A stretch of 64,000 bases of DNA from an uncultured Pelagibacteraceae bacterium (GCA_902579605.1 CACHHD010000003.1:1-64000); one strand, 5' to 3'; positions 42,053 through 51,755 are shown, counted from the stretch's first letter. Program-made: numbers and translations. Notes: generated by a model from the sequence alone, not told the origin.

Positions 42053-42807
42053 TAACCAAACCTTCCTGTAATATAATCCTGAGTTTGTTGGTTGTCAGGA
42101 TTTTTAAATATTTTTTCTGTATCGCCAAATTCTATAAGTTTTCCGAGGTGGAAGAAACCTGTTTTTTGAGATACCCTTGCTGCTTGAGACATCGAGTGGG
42201 TAACTATCACTATTGTGTGTTCTTTTTTTAAATCATCAATTAATTCTTCAATTTGAGCAGTAGCTATAGGATCTAGAGCTGAGCAAGGTTCGTCCATTAA
42301 AATCACTTCCGGACTAACTGAAATAGCCCTAGCTATACATAATCTTTGTTGTTGACCTCCTGATAAACCAGTGCCAATTTCATCTAATCTGTCTTTTACC
42401 TCTTCCCAAAGAGCGGCTTTTTTTAAACTCATCTCAACAATCTGATCTAATTCACTTTTAGATTGAGCCATACCATGAATTGTAGGTCCATAAGAGACGT
42501 TTTCATAAATTGTTTTTGGAAATGGATTTGGTTTTTGAAACACCATACCTACATTCTCTCTTAGTCTTACAACGTCCAGTTTTCTCGAATTGAGTTCCAA
42601 TTCATCCATTTTAATGCTTCCTTCAACTTTACAAATATCTATTACATCATTCATTCTATTTAAACATCTTAGAAAAGTTGACTTTCCACATCCTGATGGA
42701 CCGATTAAAGCAGTCACTTCTTTATCCATTATATCTAGTGAAACATCGAACAAAGCCTGCTTAGAGCCATAAAAAACATTTACATTTTTTGCGCTTATCT
42801 TTGTCAT
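42052..42807 (-). CDS. pstB: Phosphate ABC transporter ATPase (start trimmed to MTKISAKN)
   Basis: [61 protein letters not shown]. Confidence 0.96.
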   Translation of the reverse strand: MTKISAKNVNVFYGSKQALFDVSLDIMDKEVTALIGPSGCGKSTFLRCLNRMNDVIDICKVEGSIKMDELELNSRKLDVVRLRENVGMVFQKPNPFPKTIYENVSYGPTIHGMAQSKSELDQIVEMSLKKAALWEEVKDRLDEIGTGLSGGQQQRLCIARAISVSPEVILMDEPCSALDPIATAQIEELIDDLKKEHTIVIVTHSMSQAARVSQKTGFFHLGKLIEFGDTEKIFKNPDNQQTQDYITGRFG

Positions 42808-42808
42808 G

Positions 42809-44080
42809 TTAGTTCCATTTCCTCTCAAATTTATGTCTTATAATCTGAGCCGCTAAATTCATCAATATTAAAAATCCAAGTAAAACCATTATACAAGCAC
42901 TTACTTTTTCAACAAACCCTCTTTCTGCTGATTCACTCCAAATGTAAATTTGAACGGGCAAACTTGCAGCTGGGTCTACAGGAGTGCCTGGGATAGTGTT
43001 TACAAAAGCAACCATACCTATAAGTATAAGCGGTGCTGTTTCTCCAAGAGCTTGTGCCAATCCAATAATAGTGCCTGAAAGAGTACCGGGCATTGAAAGA
43101 GGTACAGTGTGATGCATCGTTGTCTGCATGTTACTTGCTCCCATCGCTAAAGCAGCCTCTCTTATACTTGGGGGAACTGCTTTTAAAGAAGCCCGCGCAG
43201 CAATAATAATTGTGGGAAGTGTCATTAAGGATAAGGTTATTCCTCCAACTAAAGGTGTTGATCTTGGCAAATTAAATACTGCTAATAAAACCCCTAAACC
43301 TAAAAGACCAAAAACTATTGATGGTACAGCAGCTAAGTTGTTTATATTAACCTCGATAAAATCAGTAAACTTATTTTTAGGGGCAAATTCCTCTAAATAT
43401 ATTGCTGCTAAAACTGCAATGGGAAAAGAAAAAGCTAAACATACTAAAATACTAAATACTGTTCCCATAAACGAACTTGCTATACCAGCTAGTTCGGCTT
43501 CTCTAGAGTCTGGATTAGTGAAAAAGCTTAAATTGAATTTTGATAAAATATCACCTCTCTCATTCAACATGTCATATATTTTCAATTGATAATCATTAAC
43601 TCTTCTATCTTCCTCTGGAATATCACGAGGATAATTTCCTTTATGGACTTGGTCTAAATCATCTGAAGCCGTTAATCTTATAGGAACTATTTTTCCTAGA
43701 AGACTTGGATTTTTTAAAAGATGATTTTTAACTTCTTGTTCATAGGTAAATGCCACCATTTGAATAAGTTGACGATCGTCTTCCTCAGGAAGAGAGGGAT
43801 CTAAACGAGTCATTGCTTTGTAGGCTATTTCATAATAATCGGCGTTCTCCAAATCTTCTAAGCTCGGATTATCTGTCTCAATTAACATTAATTCTTTATC
43901 GTAATGAACTTCCGTAACAATCCATGTTTTTTGGAAAGCTGTGTAACCTTTTGAAAAAATTTTATACATAAAAACAGCTAAAAATAGCAGAGCTAAACCT
44001 ATTGCAATTTGTCCAAATAATTTAAAATTTGCTTCTGCCCTGTAACGTTTATTTAAGAGTTTTCTCTTAGCCTCATTCAT
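42809..44080 (-). CDS. pstA: Phosphate ABC transporter permease PstA (long N-terminal form)
   Basis: [44 protein letters not shown]. Confidence 0.93.
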   Translation of the reverse strand: MNEAKRKLLNKRYRAEANFKLFGQIAIGLALLFLAVFMYKIFSKGYTAFQKTWIVTEVHYDKELMLIETDNPSLEDLENADYYEIAYKAMTRLDPSLPEEDDRQLIQMVAFTYEQEVKNHLLKNPSLLGKIVPIRLTASDDLDQVHKGNYPRDIPEEDRRVNDYQLKIYDMLNERGDILSKFNLSFFTNPDSREAELAGIASSFMGTVFSILVCLAFSFPIAVLAAIYLEEFAPKNKFTDFIEVNINNLAAVPSIVFGLLGLGVLLAVFNLPRSTPLVGGITLSLMTLPTIIIAARASLKAVPPSIREAALAMGASNMQTTMHHTVPLSMPGTLSGTIIGLAQALGETAPLILIGMVAFVNTIPGTPVDPAASLPVQIYIWSESAERGFVEKVSACIMVLLGFLILMNLAAQIIRHKFERKWN

Positions 44081-45449
44081 ATTTTTCCCTATATTTTTTC
44101 ACAACTGTTAAAGCAATAACATTTAAAAAAAGTGTTACTACAAATAAAGATATTCCTAAGGCAAAAGCTGCCTGAGTTTTTGGATCTCCAAATTGTTGGT
44201 CGCCAATAAGTATAACTACTATTTGAGCTGTAATAGTAGACGTGGACTCTAAAGGGTTGGCTGTTAAATTTGCAGCTAATCCAGATGCCATCACTACGAT
44301 CATAGTCTCACCGACTGCTCTGGAAACAGCAAGTAAAATAGATCCGACTATCCCCGGTAATGCTGCAGGAAATATAACTTTCTTAATAGTCTCTGATTTC
44401 GTAGCACCCATCGCATAACTTCCATCCCTTAAATTTTGTGGAACTGCTGATATAACGTCATCGCTTAAACTTGATATAAAAGGGATTATCATAACCCCCA
44501 TAACAGCTCCTGCTGCAAGTGCACTTTCTGATGAAACTTCTAATCCTAAAGAATTTCCAATTTCTTTTACGAAGGGACCTACAGTGAGGGCAGCAAAAAA
44601 TCCATATACTACGGTTGGGATACCTGCTAAAATTTCAATTATAGGCTTAGCATATTTTCTAACTTTTCTTGTTGCATACTCTGCGAGATAAATTCCGCTT
44701 AACAACCCAACTGGGATTGCTACACACATTGCTATAAATGCAATGAAAAAAGTTCCAGCAAATAATGGTACCGCTCCAAATGCATCTTTCATTAATTCAG
44801 GATCTGGTTGACCATCTCTCACAAATGTTTTTGCCGGATACCAATGTGTTCCAAAAATGAAATCAAATATCCTGACGGATTGAAAAAATCTTATGGCTTC
44901 AAACAAAAGTGAAAATACAATTCCTATTGTTACAAGAACTGCTGCCAAAGAAGCTGTAAATAAAACCCATTTTAAAAATATTTCTACTGGTTCCCTCATT
45001 CTGTTATTCTTTTTAATAGATTGATAAGCATAGCTTAATGATAAAATTAAAGCTGCTAAGACAATTACGATCTTAGCGTTATTAGCCATATTTTTAATTT
45101 GGATGTATTTACCTGCAGAATTATCTAAAAAATTATTAATATCTCCTGTATACGTTCCTAATGCTAAAGCCTTTACTTTTGTATAAATAAGTTGAAGCTC
45201 ATTCTTAGTTAAATTTTGATCCAAATAATCTGCTAAAATAAAATTTTTTACTATTGTTGGTTCAAACACTGACCATAAAGAAAAAATTATAAGTGCCGGT
45301 GCTGCGCACCAAATCGCAAGATAATAACCATAAAATTTTGGAAGTGCTGTTAGTCTTTGTGAAGATTGAATAATTGTTGCTTTTTTTCTACCAAAATAAT
45401 AGCTGGAGAAACCTAAAAGTAGAATAAGACTTATAAGAACTAAATTCAT
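44073..45449 (-). CDS. pstC: Phosphate ABC transporter permease PstC (long N-terminal form)
   Basis: GSYAMGATKSETIKKVIFPAALPGIVGSILLAVSRAVGETMIVVMASG. Confidence 0.93.
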   Translation of the reverse strand: MNLVLISLILLLGFSSYYFGRKKATIIQSSQRLTALPKFYGYYLAIWCAAPALIIFSLWSVFEPTIVKNFILADYLDQNLTKNELQLIYTKVKALALGTYTGDINNFLDNSAGKYIQIKNMANNAKIVIVLAALILSLSYAYQSIKKNNRMREPVEIFLKWVLFTASLAAVLVTIGIVFSLLFEAIRFFQSVRIFDFIFGTHWYPAKTFVRDGQPDPELMKDAFGAVPLFAGTFFIAFIAMCVAIPVGLLSGIYLAEYATRKVRKYAKPIIEILAGIPTVVYGFFAALTVGPFVKEIGNSLGLEVSSESALAAGAVMGVMIIPFISSLSDDVISAVPQNLRDGSYAMGATKSETIKKVIFPAALPGIVGSILLAVSRAVGETMIVVMASGLAANLTANPLESTSTITAQIVVILIGDQQFGDPKTQAAFALGISLFVVTLFLNVIALTVVKKYREKYE

Positions 45450-45465
45450 TTTTCAAGCTCCAGTT

Positions 45466-45492
45466 AAAAAAAGGGGGCCGAAACCCCCTTTT
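45466..45492 (-). terminator. Terminator-like GC-rich hairpin between pstS and pstC
   Basis: Minus strand AAAAGGGGG tttcgg CCCCCTTTTTTT; stem 45473-45477 / 45484-45488. Confidence 0.8.
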
Positions 45493-45511
45493 AATTTTTT
45501 AAAAAGTAAAA

Positions 45512-46516
45512 TTACTTTTTAGGCGGCATATTTACTAATTTAACAGCATTAGTTCTAGATGTCTTGTATAACTTACCATCTAATGGAACTAAACCGATAT
45601 CAGTTAAGTAGCCTTTTTTACCAATAGACTTTTTACCTGTGAATTCTTTTACGAATTCGTGTAAACCAGGAATTACGCCTACGTGAGCCTTTTTAACGTA
45701 GAAGAATAAAGGTCTAGCAACAGCGTAGCTATAGTCTTGAATAGAGCTTAAGCTTGGTTGACCACCTTCGATACTTGCAGCTTGCAATTTATCTTTTGCA
45801 GCTAAGAAATAACTGAACCCAAAGAAACCAAACATTTCTTTGTCCGCAGCTAATTTTTGAATAATAAGTGAGTCATTTTCACCTACTTCAATTGCAGCAC
45901 CGTCTTCTCTTAATGCTTTATATTTTGCACCAGCAGCTTTTGATGCATCATCAATACCTTTTTTCATTACTAATGAGTTCCAAGCATCCCTAGTTCCAGA
46001 TGTTCCTGGTGGAACCATGATTTTGATATCATAATTTGGTAATGAAGGATCGATGTCGCTCCACTTTTTATATGGGTTTGGTACAAGTTTACCATCTTTA
46101 GCAACTTCTTTTGCTAATGCTGCCCATAATTGTTTTTTTGTAAAGTTTACTGGTTTTTGATCTTTAGAAAATGCAAGAGTGATACCATCGTTACCTACTG
46201 TAATCTCCACAATTTCGTTAACACCATTTTTTTGACATAGCGCATACTCTTTAGCTTTCATAGCTCTAGAAGCATTAGTTATATCTGGATGTTCTGCACC
46301 GACTCCTGCGCAGAATAGTTTTGCTCCACCACCAGTTCCTGTAGATTCAATTACTGGAGTCTTAAATTTTCCAGATGAACCAAATCTTTCTGCAACAATT
46401 GTTGCATATGGGAATACTGTTGAAGAACCAACTATTTTAATTTGATCTCTAGCTTGAGCAGAAGTAACGATTAACATCGTTAATAATGAAGCTAAAGCGA
46501 TTGTTAGTTTTTTCAT
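45512..46516 (-). CDS. pstS: Phosphate-binding periplasmic protein
   Basis: Signal peptide; DQIKIVGSSTVFPYATIVAERFG, ESTGTGGGAKLFC, VPPGTSGTRDAWN. Confidence 0.95.
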   Translation of the reverse strand: MKKLTIALASLLTMLIVTSAQARDQIKIVGSSTVFPYATIVAERFGSSGKFKTPVIESTGTGGGAKLFCAGVGAEHPDITNASRAMKAKEYALCQKNGVNEIVEITVGNDGITLAFSKDQKPVNFTKKQLWAALAKEVAKDGKLVPNPYKKWSDIDPSLPNYDIKIMVPPGTSGTRDAWNSLVMKKGIDDASKAAGAKYKALREDGAAIEVGENDSLIIQKLAADKEMFGFFGFSYFLAAKDKLQAASIEGGQPSLSSIQDYSYAVARPLFFYVKKAHVGVIPGLHEFVKEFTGKKSIGKKGYLTDIGLVPLDGKLYKTSRTNAVKLVNMPPKK

Positions 46517-46598
46517 ATTTTCCTCTCTGTTATATTTATTAATTAATTAACAAACGATAATTTTTTAGACTTGATAGGACTCGTTTGTATTAAGAATT

Positions 46599-46619
46599 TG
46601 TTACAGATATGTTAAAAAA
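46599..46619 (-). promoter_or_regulatory. Candidate Pho box upstream of pstS
   Basis: Minus strand TTTTTTAACATATCTGTAACA: heptamers TTTAACA/TGTAACA with 4-nt spacer (11-nt period); 19/21 identical to the element at 50482-50502. Confidence 0.7.
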
Positions 46620-46642
46620 GTAACTTTTTAGTTGATTCCGTA

Positions 46643-47257
46643 TTAGTTGAATCTTCTTGTTATTTTCACGTCCTCATAAGATGAAGCTAGGTTACCTTGG
46701 CAAGTAAAGGGTCTTACTTTATTTAACACTGCATATTTACTAGTAGGTTTCAAAGTAATTTCTAGCTTTACGAACTCCACGAGCTGTTTACTTAATCTTT
46801 CATCATTTCTCCAGCTCGCCCATTTGCTTGGAGGTGTAAAAATATTAGTTAAATATGATGCGGCTCTACGGTAAGTTGTGTTTGAATATCCTTCACTATT
46901 TAACAAGTTTTCCTTAACAGACGTGTATATTTTTCTACATGTGATCGAATCAGCCATGTAAGATTTTTTATTTAAATTTCTCTCCATTGGCACTGATACA
47001 ATTAATAAAATTTGGTCAGCTGTTGAGGAATAAAGAGCCTCAGTATAAATATTTGCTGGCAAATATTTAAATTCTCTTATGTCTATAAATGGGACAACTG
47101 CTTTAAGATCATCTTTTAGTCTTAACAATCCTAAATCAAATACTGTTAAAGTTTGATTTTTTAAAATTTTTTCAATCTGTTGTTCAGCTTTTACAAATGA
47201 ATTTAAAGATAATAAAATCAAAAATATAAAAAATAATTGTTTTATTTTATTGATCAT
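46643..47257 (-). CDS. Predicted secreted protein of unknown function between phoR and pstS (start at MINKIKQLFF)
   Basis: Signal peptide MINKIKQLFFIFLILLSLNSFVKAEQQ; co-directional with phoR and pst operon. Confidence 0.75.
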   Translation of the reverse strand: MINKIKQLFFIFLILLSLNSFVKAEQQIEKILKNQTLTVFDLGLLRLKDDLKAVVPFIDIREFKYLPANIYTEALYSSTADQILLIVSVPMERNLNKKSYMADSITCRKIYTSVKENLLNSEGYSNTTYRRAASYLTNIFTPPSKWASWRNDERLSKQLVEFVKLEITLKPTSKYAVLNKVRPFTCQGNLASSYEDVKITRRFN

Positions 47258-47297
47258 AATTTGATTATTATACCAAATTACACGTTTTAATTGAATA

Positions 47298-48497
47298 CTA
47301 AAAAACTGGTAAATGTACTGATATTTGTGTCCCTTCACCAACTTTACTTTTAATTTCCAATTCTCCTCTATGTTGAATGATTCTATGACGACAAATCGCA
47401 AGGCCAAGTCCTGTGCCTCCTACCTCTCTACTTTTTTTGGCATCAACTCTATAAAATCTTTCTGTTATTCTAGAAATATGTTCTGCCGGTATTCCAATTC
47501 CTTGGTCAGAAATAGAAATTTTATAAGAATTATTTAATAACTTTCCATCACCTTTTTCAATTTTAATTTCTATAGATTTTTTATTTTCTGAATACTTAAT
47601 GCTGTTGTCTATTAAATTAGAAAAAATATCTACCAAAGCTTCAAAGTTTCCTTTAACAAAAAAATCAGATTGTATCTTATTGGTGAATTTAAAGTTGAGT
47701 AATTTATTTTGATGAATATCTTCTACAGAATTAAAAATTTCTTTTAAATTAACTTTATCCTGTGGTTGAATATGTTCTTCAAGTTCAATTTTGCTTAATG
47801 ACAATAAATCTTTTATCAAATTTTCCATTCTGTCAGCTTGTTCTAACATTATTGGTATAAACTTTTTTTGAGCTTCAGGATCATTTTTTGCATGCCCATT
47901 TATGGTTTCTAAAAACCCTTTGATCGATACTAATGGAGTTTTTAATTCATGACTAACATTTGCTACAAAATCTGATTTGAATTTTTGTGCTTTTACAATT
48001 TCAGTATAATCTTTTAAAAAAAGATTTATGGTATCTGGATCATCAGAAAAAATACTTTCGCCGATCATGATATAAACTTTAAAAAATTGAAAGGAAGGCT
48101 GACTCAACTCTAAATCCATATTAATAGTTTTTCTTTTATTTACAACTAAATCAATATTTTGTAGCAGATCAGGAACTCTTAATATTGTAGCAATATGTTT
48201 ACCAAGACTTTCTTTGCCAAATTTATTTTTAGCGCTTGGATTTAAATACTTTATATTTTTATATTTATCTAAAATTATTAAATAATCATCTAATTGATTT
48301 AATATTGCTCCTTTCTGAGGGTCGTCCTCAATATCTTCGTTGGTAATATCTTGAACTTCTTGATATAAATTTTCAGTTTGTTTTTGATCTCTAACTTCAC
48401 TTCTGGCATCAAATCCGGCCTTGATGAATTTTGCAGAAACTAGAATAACAACGATTGAAATAATTGCAGCTAGCGATAAAAATAATAATGTCATCAT
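47298..48497 (-). CDS. phoR: Phosphate regulon sensor histidine kinase
   Basis: FVANVSHELKTPLVSIKGFLETI, NLIDNSIKYS, DQGIGIPAEHISRITERFYRVD, GGTGLGLAICRHRI. Confidence 0.9.
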   Translation of the reverse strand: MMTLLFLSLAAIISIVVILVSAKFIKAGFDARSEVRDQKQTENLYQEVQDITNEDIEDDPQKGAILNQLDDYLIILDKYKNIKYLNPSAKNKFGKESLGKHIATILRVPDLLQNIDLVVNKRKTINMDLELSQPSFQFFKVYIMIGESIFSDDPDTINLFLKDYTEIVKAQKFKSDFVANVSHELKTPLVSIKGFLETINGHAKNDPEAQKKFIPIMLEQADRMENLIKDLLSLSKIELEEHIQPQDKVNLKEIFNSVEDIHQNKLLNFKFTNKIQSDFFVKGNFEALVDIFSNLIDNSIKYSENKKSIEIKIEKGDGKLLNNSYKISISDQGIGIPAEHISRITERFYRVDAKKSREVGGTGLGLAICRHRIIQHRGELEIKSKVGEGTQISVHLPVF

Positions 48498-48586
48498 TGT
48501 TTAAGTTTTCCTAAAACATTTATAAGAATTGCTTCATATAAATATGAAATTATAACTTAAACTTTAAATTATGCAAAATATAGAGG

Positions 48587-49618
48587 TCAATTAGGTGCAG
48601 TGTTAGCTAAAAATATTTTAGCACAGTTCTCCCAAGTATATTTTTTAGCTATTTCTTTACAATCGTCTCTATTTAATTTTAAAGCTTCTAGAGCGGCTAC
48701 TTTTAAATCTTTATTTAAAACACCACCATTCGTTCCCTCTAAAATATCTTTTGGACCTGTAACTGGATAGGCTGCAACAGGTGTTCCGCATTGTAAACCT
48801 TCAATAATAACTATACCAAAAGTATCTGTTAAGCTCGGCATAACAAAAACATCTGCTGATGCAAAGTAAGATGCTAACTCACCATTTGTTTTCTCGCCTT
48901 TAAAAATGACATTAGGAAATTCTTGTTTTAATTTTTTTAAATCTGGCCCCTTTCCTACTACAATTTTAGTTCCTTCTAGATCAAGATTAAGAAAAGCTCT
49001 AATATTTTTCTCAATGGAAACTCTACCTACATATAGCCAAATAGGTCTTTTATATTCTAAATTAATGCGCCTGGGGTTTTTAAATGCTCCATGATTGGCC
49101 CCTCGTGTCCAAACAGTGAGTTTTTCTGGATCAAAACCAATTTTTTTTAAATCCTCTTTCATTGATTTTGTAGTTACTAAAGTTTTGTAAGCGGCTGAGT
49201 GAAAGTTTTTGAGAAATTTTTGAGGTATTTTAATAGGTATAAAAGGTGCGTAAAGTTTAATATATTTATCGAAAGACGTGTGGTAACTGGTTGTAAATTT
49301 TAAATTATTTTTTAAACAATATCTTCTTGCAAAGTAACCCAGCGTATCTTCTGTGGCTATATGGATAATTAACTTTTCTTTATTTTTTTTAGCAAATTCT
49401 AACTCTTTTTGAATCATTCTTCCAACTTTAGGCCATACATTTAAAGCAATTTTAATATCATTATATTTAGGCAACGGAACAGTCAAAAAATTTACTGGAG
49501 TTATAAAGTTAACAGTATGCCCAAGTTTTTTTAATTCTTCTTTTAATTGTTCAAGGGTTCTCACTACACCATTTATTACCTGTTCTTTGCAAGCTCCAGT
49601 GACTATTAATATTCTCAT
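48587..49618 (-). CDS. Glycosyltransferase family 4, candidate diacylglycerol glycosyltransferase (Agt-like)
   Basis: MRILIVTGACKEQVINGVVRTLEQLKEELKKLGH, WLYVGRVSIEKNI, VFVMPSLTDTFGIVIIEGLQCGTPVAAYPVTGPKDIL; follows PlcP-like gene. Confidence 0.85.
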   Translation of the reverse strand: MRILIVTGACKEQVINGVVRTLEQLKEELKKLGHTVNFITPVNFLTVPLPKYNDIKIALNVWPKVGRMIQKELEFAKKNKEKLIIHIATEDTLGYFARRYCLKNNLKFTTSYHTSFDKYIKLYAPFIPIKIPQKFLKNFHSAAYKTLVTTKSMKEDLKKIGFDPEKLTVWTRGANHGAFKNPRRINLEYKRPIWLYVGRVSIEKNIRAFLNLDLEGTKIVVGKGPDLKKLKQEFPNVIFKGEKTNGELASYFASADVFVMPSLTDTFGIVIIEGLQCGTPVAAYPVTGPKDILEGTNGGVLNKDLKVAALEALKLNRDDCKEIAKKYTWENCAKIFLANTAPN

Positions 49619-49621
49619 GGA

Positions 49622-50437
49622 TTATTTATTAACGATTTTTAAATATGGTTCGTAATTTACAACTTCTTCTCTTATTTTGTCCCAATCTATAACTTCCATT
49701 CTACCATCAAAATGCTCAACTAAAAATGTTGCTCCCTCAACCCAGTCGCCACAGTTTAGGTAATTTATTCCATCAAGATTTTGGTTTGCAGCATGATGTA
49801 TATGACCACATATAATACCATCAGCTTTTTTCTTCTTTGCGTAATTTGCTAAGGTCTTTTCATAGTCACCAATATACTTAACTGCATTTTTAACTTTATG
49901 TTTTAGATATTTTGCTAAAGACCAATTTGGCTTTTTGAATAATCTTCTGATGAAATTTATTACTACATTAAATTCTAACAGAAAGCTGTATGCTACTGAT
50001 CCAACTTTTGATAACCAAGGTGCATATTTCATTACACCGTCCCATGCATCGCCGTGTACTACTATATATTTTTTATTATCACTTGAAACATGTAAGCAGC
50101 GGTTTATAACTTCGATACCACCAAAATGAAGTGGTAAAAATTTTCTAAAAACGTCATCATGATTACCAATTATATATTTTACTTTTGTTCCGTGTCTTGC
50201 TTTTCTTAAGGTTTTTTGAATAACGTCATTATGTTCCTGAGGCCAATAAAAATTATTTTTCAAAGCCCATATATCAATAATGTCACCTACGAGATATAAA
50301 TTTTCTGATTTTGAATGCTTATAAAATTCAAGTAGCTTATTTGCAGAACTTTTTCTGTGTCCTAAATGAACATCACTTATAAAAATGCTTTTATAATTTA
50401 AAATTTTTCCTTTAGATTTTGTTTGAATTGTTTCCAT
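49622..50437 (-). CDS. plcP: LpxH-like metallophosphoesterase, candidate phospholipase C PlcP (start trimmed to METIQTK)
   Basis: SIFISDVHLGHRKSSANKLLEF, LVGDIIDIWAL, YIIGNHDDVFRKFLP, VVHGDAWDG, ICGHIHHAANQ, LNCGDWVEGATFLVEH. Confidence 0.82.
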   Translation of the reverse strand: METIQTKSKGKILNYKSIFISDVHLGHRKSSANKLLEFYKHSKSENLYLVGDIIDIWALKNNFYWPQEHNDVIQKTLRKARHGTKVKYIIGNHDDVFRKFLPLHFGGIEVINRCLHVSSDNKKYIVVHGDAWDGVMKYAPWLSKVGSVAYSFLLEFNVVINFIRRLFKKPNWSLAKYLKHKVKNAVKYIGDYEKTLANYAKKKKADGIICGHIHHAANQNLDGINYLNCGDWVEGATFLVEHFDGRMEVIDWDKIREEVVNYEPYLKIVNK

Positions 50438-50481
50438 AAATTTAATAAAACGAATCTCTAGTAACAGTTGAATCATATAAA

Positions 50482-50502
50482 TGTTACAGAATTGTTAAAA
50501 AA
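50482..50502 (-). promoter_or_regulatory. Candidate Pho box upstream of plcP-agt
   Basis: Minus strand TTTTTTAACAATTCTGTAACA, 19/21 identical to the pstS element; 45 nt upstream of plcP ATG, abutting the start of divergent 50502 CDS. Confidence 0.7.
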
Positions 50503-51398
50503 TGATTAAGAAACTAAATTTTGCAGTTATATTCAACGCCAATGCAGCAGGCGGTAGAAAACTTAAGTTAATTAATAAGGTCATTTATCTTCTAGAGAAA
50601 AATCACACTGTAGAACTTTTTAAAACTCAAAGTGAAGAACATGCGAGAAAAGTGTTTAAAGAATTGTCTAATAAACAATTTGATCGATTAGTATTTGCTG
50701 GAGGTGACGGAAGTGTTTGCTTTGGTATCAATGAAATGTTTAAAAGTGACAATTTAAAAGACAAATTAGTTGGATACATACCTGCAGGTACTGCAAATAT
50801 TCTGCAAATAGAAACTCAAATTAAGAAAAAGGCTGAGGAGATTTACAATGTCCTCGTATCAGATAATCATAAGAAAATTTCATTAGCAAAAATAAATGAT
50901 AAGTATTTTTTCTTAATGGCTGGTGTAGGTTTTGACTCTAGAATTGTTGAGTCCATAAATACAAATATTAAAAAGTATCTCGGAAAAGTAATTTTTGCTT
51001 TTAAAGGTTTTCAGCATTTTTTATTTTTAAAGAATAATAAAATGGAGGTTGAGTTAGAAAATGAAAAAATAATGGCTGATTGGATTTTATGTACTAATTC
51101 AAAATACTATGCTGGTCCCCATTCTATTACAAACGATACAAATATATTTGAAAACAAGATAGTGGCTTACATATTTAAAGACCTAACCAGAATAAAATTG
51201 CTTTACTATGTTTGGTTAATATTGACTAAGGGTGACTTAGGTCCAGCAAAAAGTGTGATCAAAAAAGAACTGGACAGATTAAAAATAAATGGTGTTAACA
51301 ATAAAGTTCTATCTCAGGTTGACGGTGAAAATTGTGGTTACGTAAACAGTCTTGAAATCCAAAAAACAGACAGGTTTATCAATTTATTAGTTCCGTAA
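50502..51398 (+). CDS. Diacylglycerol/lipid kinase family protein
   Basis: AVIFNANAAGGRKLKLINKV, RLVFAGGDGSVCFGINEMF, LVGYIPAGTANILQIE (DAGK catalytic motifs). Confidence 0.88.
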   Translation: MIKKLNFAVIFNANAAGGRKLKLINKVIYLLEKNHTVELFKTQSEEHARKVFKELSNKQFDRLVFAGGDGSVCFGINEMFKSDNLKDKLVGYIPAGTANILQIETQIKKKAEEIYNVLVSDNHKKISLAKINDKYFFLMAGVGFDSRIVESINTNIKKYLGKVIFAFKGFQHFLFLKNNKMEVELENEKIMADWILCTNSKYYAGPHSITNDTNIFENKIVAYIFKDLTRIKLLYYVWLILTKGDLGPAKSVIKKELDRLKINGVNNKVLSQVDGENCGYVNSLEIQKTDRFINLLVP

Positions 51399-51504
51399 AA
51401 TTTTCTAAATTTTTTTTCAACTTTTAGTTTAAAAGGTTTTTCTAAATTTCATTTGAAAACTTTTAAAAACTGTTCTAAGATTTTTAAGTTTTTGGAGGAA
51501 CAAT

Positions 51505-51705
51505 ATGAAAAAAAAATTGAAAAAAAACGAAAAAAAGAAAAAGAAAATACTAAAATCAATCGATAAGCTTAAAAATAAAATAAGCACTAAACAAAAAAAA
51601 CTATCAAAGGTTGAACTAAAGATAGCTAGTCTCGAGAAAAAAATTGCTGAAAAAAAAGCTAGCAAAAATAATAAAGAGCCTATCGCAGCATCTTTAAATA
51701 ATTAG
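51505..51705 (+). CDS. Small Lys-rich coiled-coil protein, unknown function
   Basis: 66 aa, very basic, heptad-like L/I spacing; SD GGAGGAACAAT before ATG; followed by a strong terminator. Confidence 0.75.
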   Translation: MKKKLKKNEKKKKKILKSIDKLKNKISTKQKKLSKVELKIASLEKKIAEKKASKNNKEPIAASLNN

Positions 51706-51724
51706 TTTATATAGAAATTAAATG

Positions 51725-51755
51725 CCCCTGATCCTAAAAATCAGGGGTTTATTTT
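51725..51755 (+). terminator. Rho-independent terminator after the Lys-rich ORF
   Basis: CCCCTGAT cctaaaa ATCAGGGG TTTATTTT. Confidence 0.9.

Noticed and set aside
43128-43589. 153-aa ORF antisense to pstA
   Set aside because: Antisense shadow ORF; pstA motifs are clear on the minus strand
47258-47407. N-terminal extension of the 46643 secreted protein
   Set aside because: Overlaps the phoR 3' end in another frame; the internal Met starts a classical signal peptide
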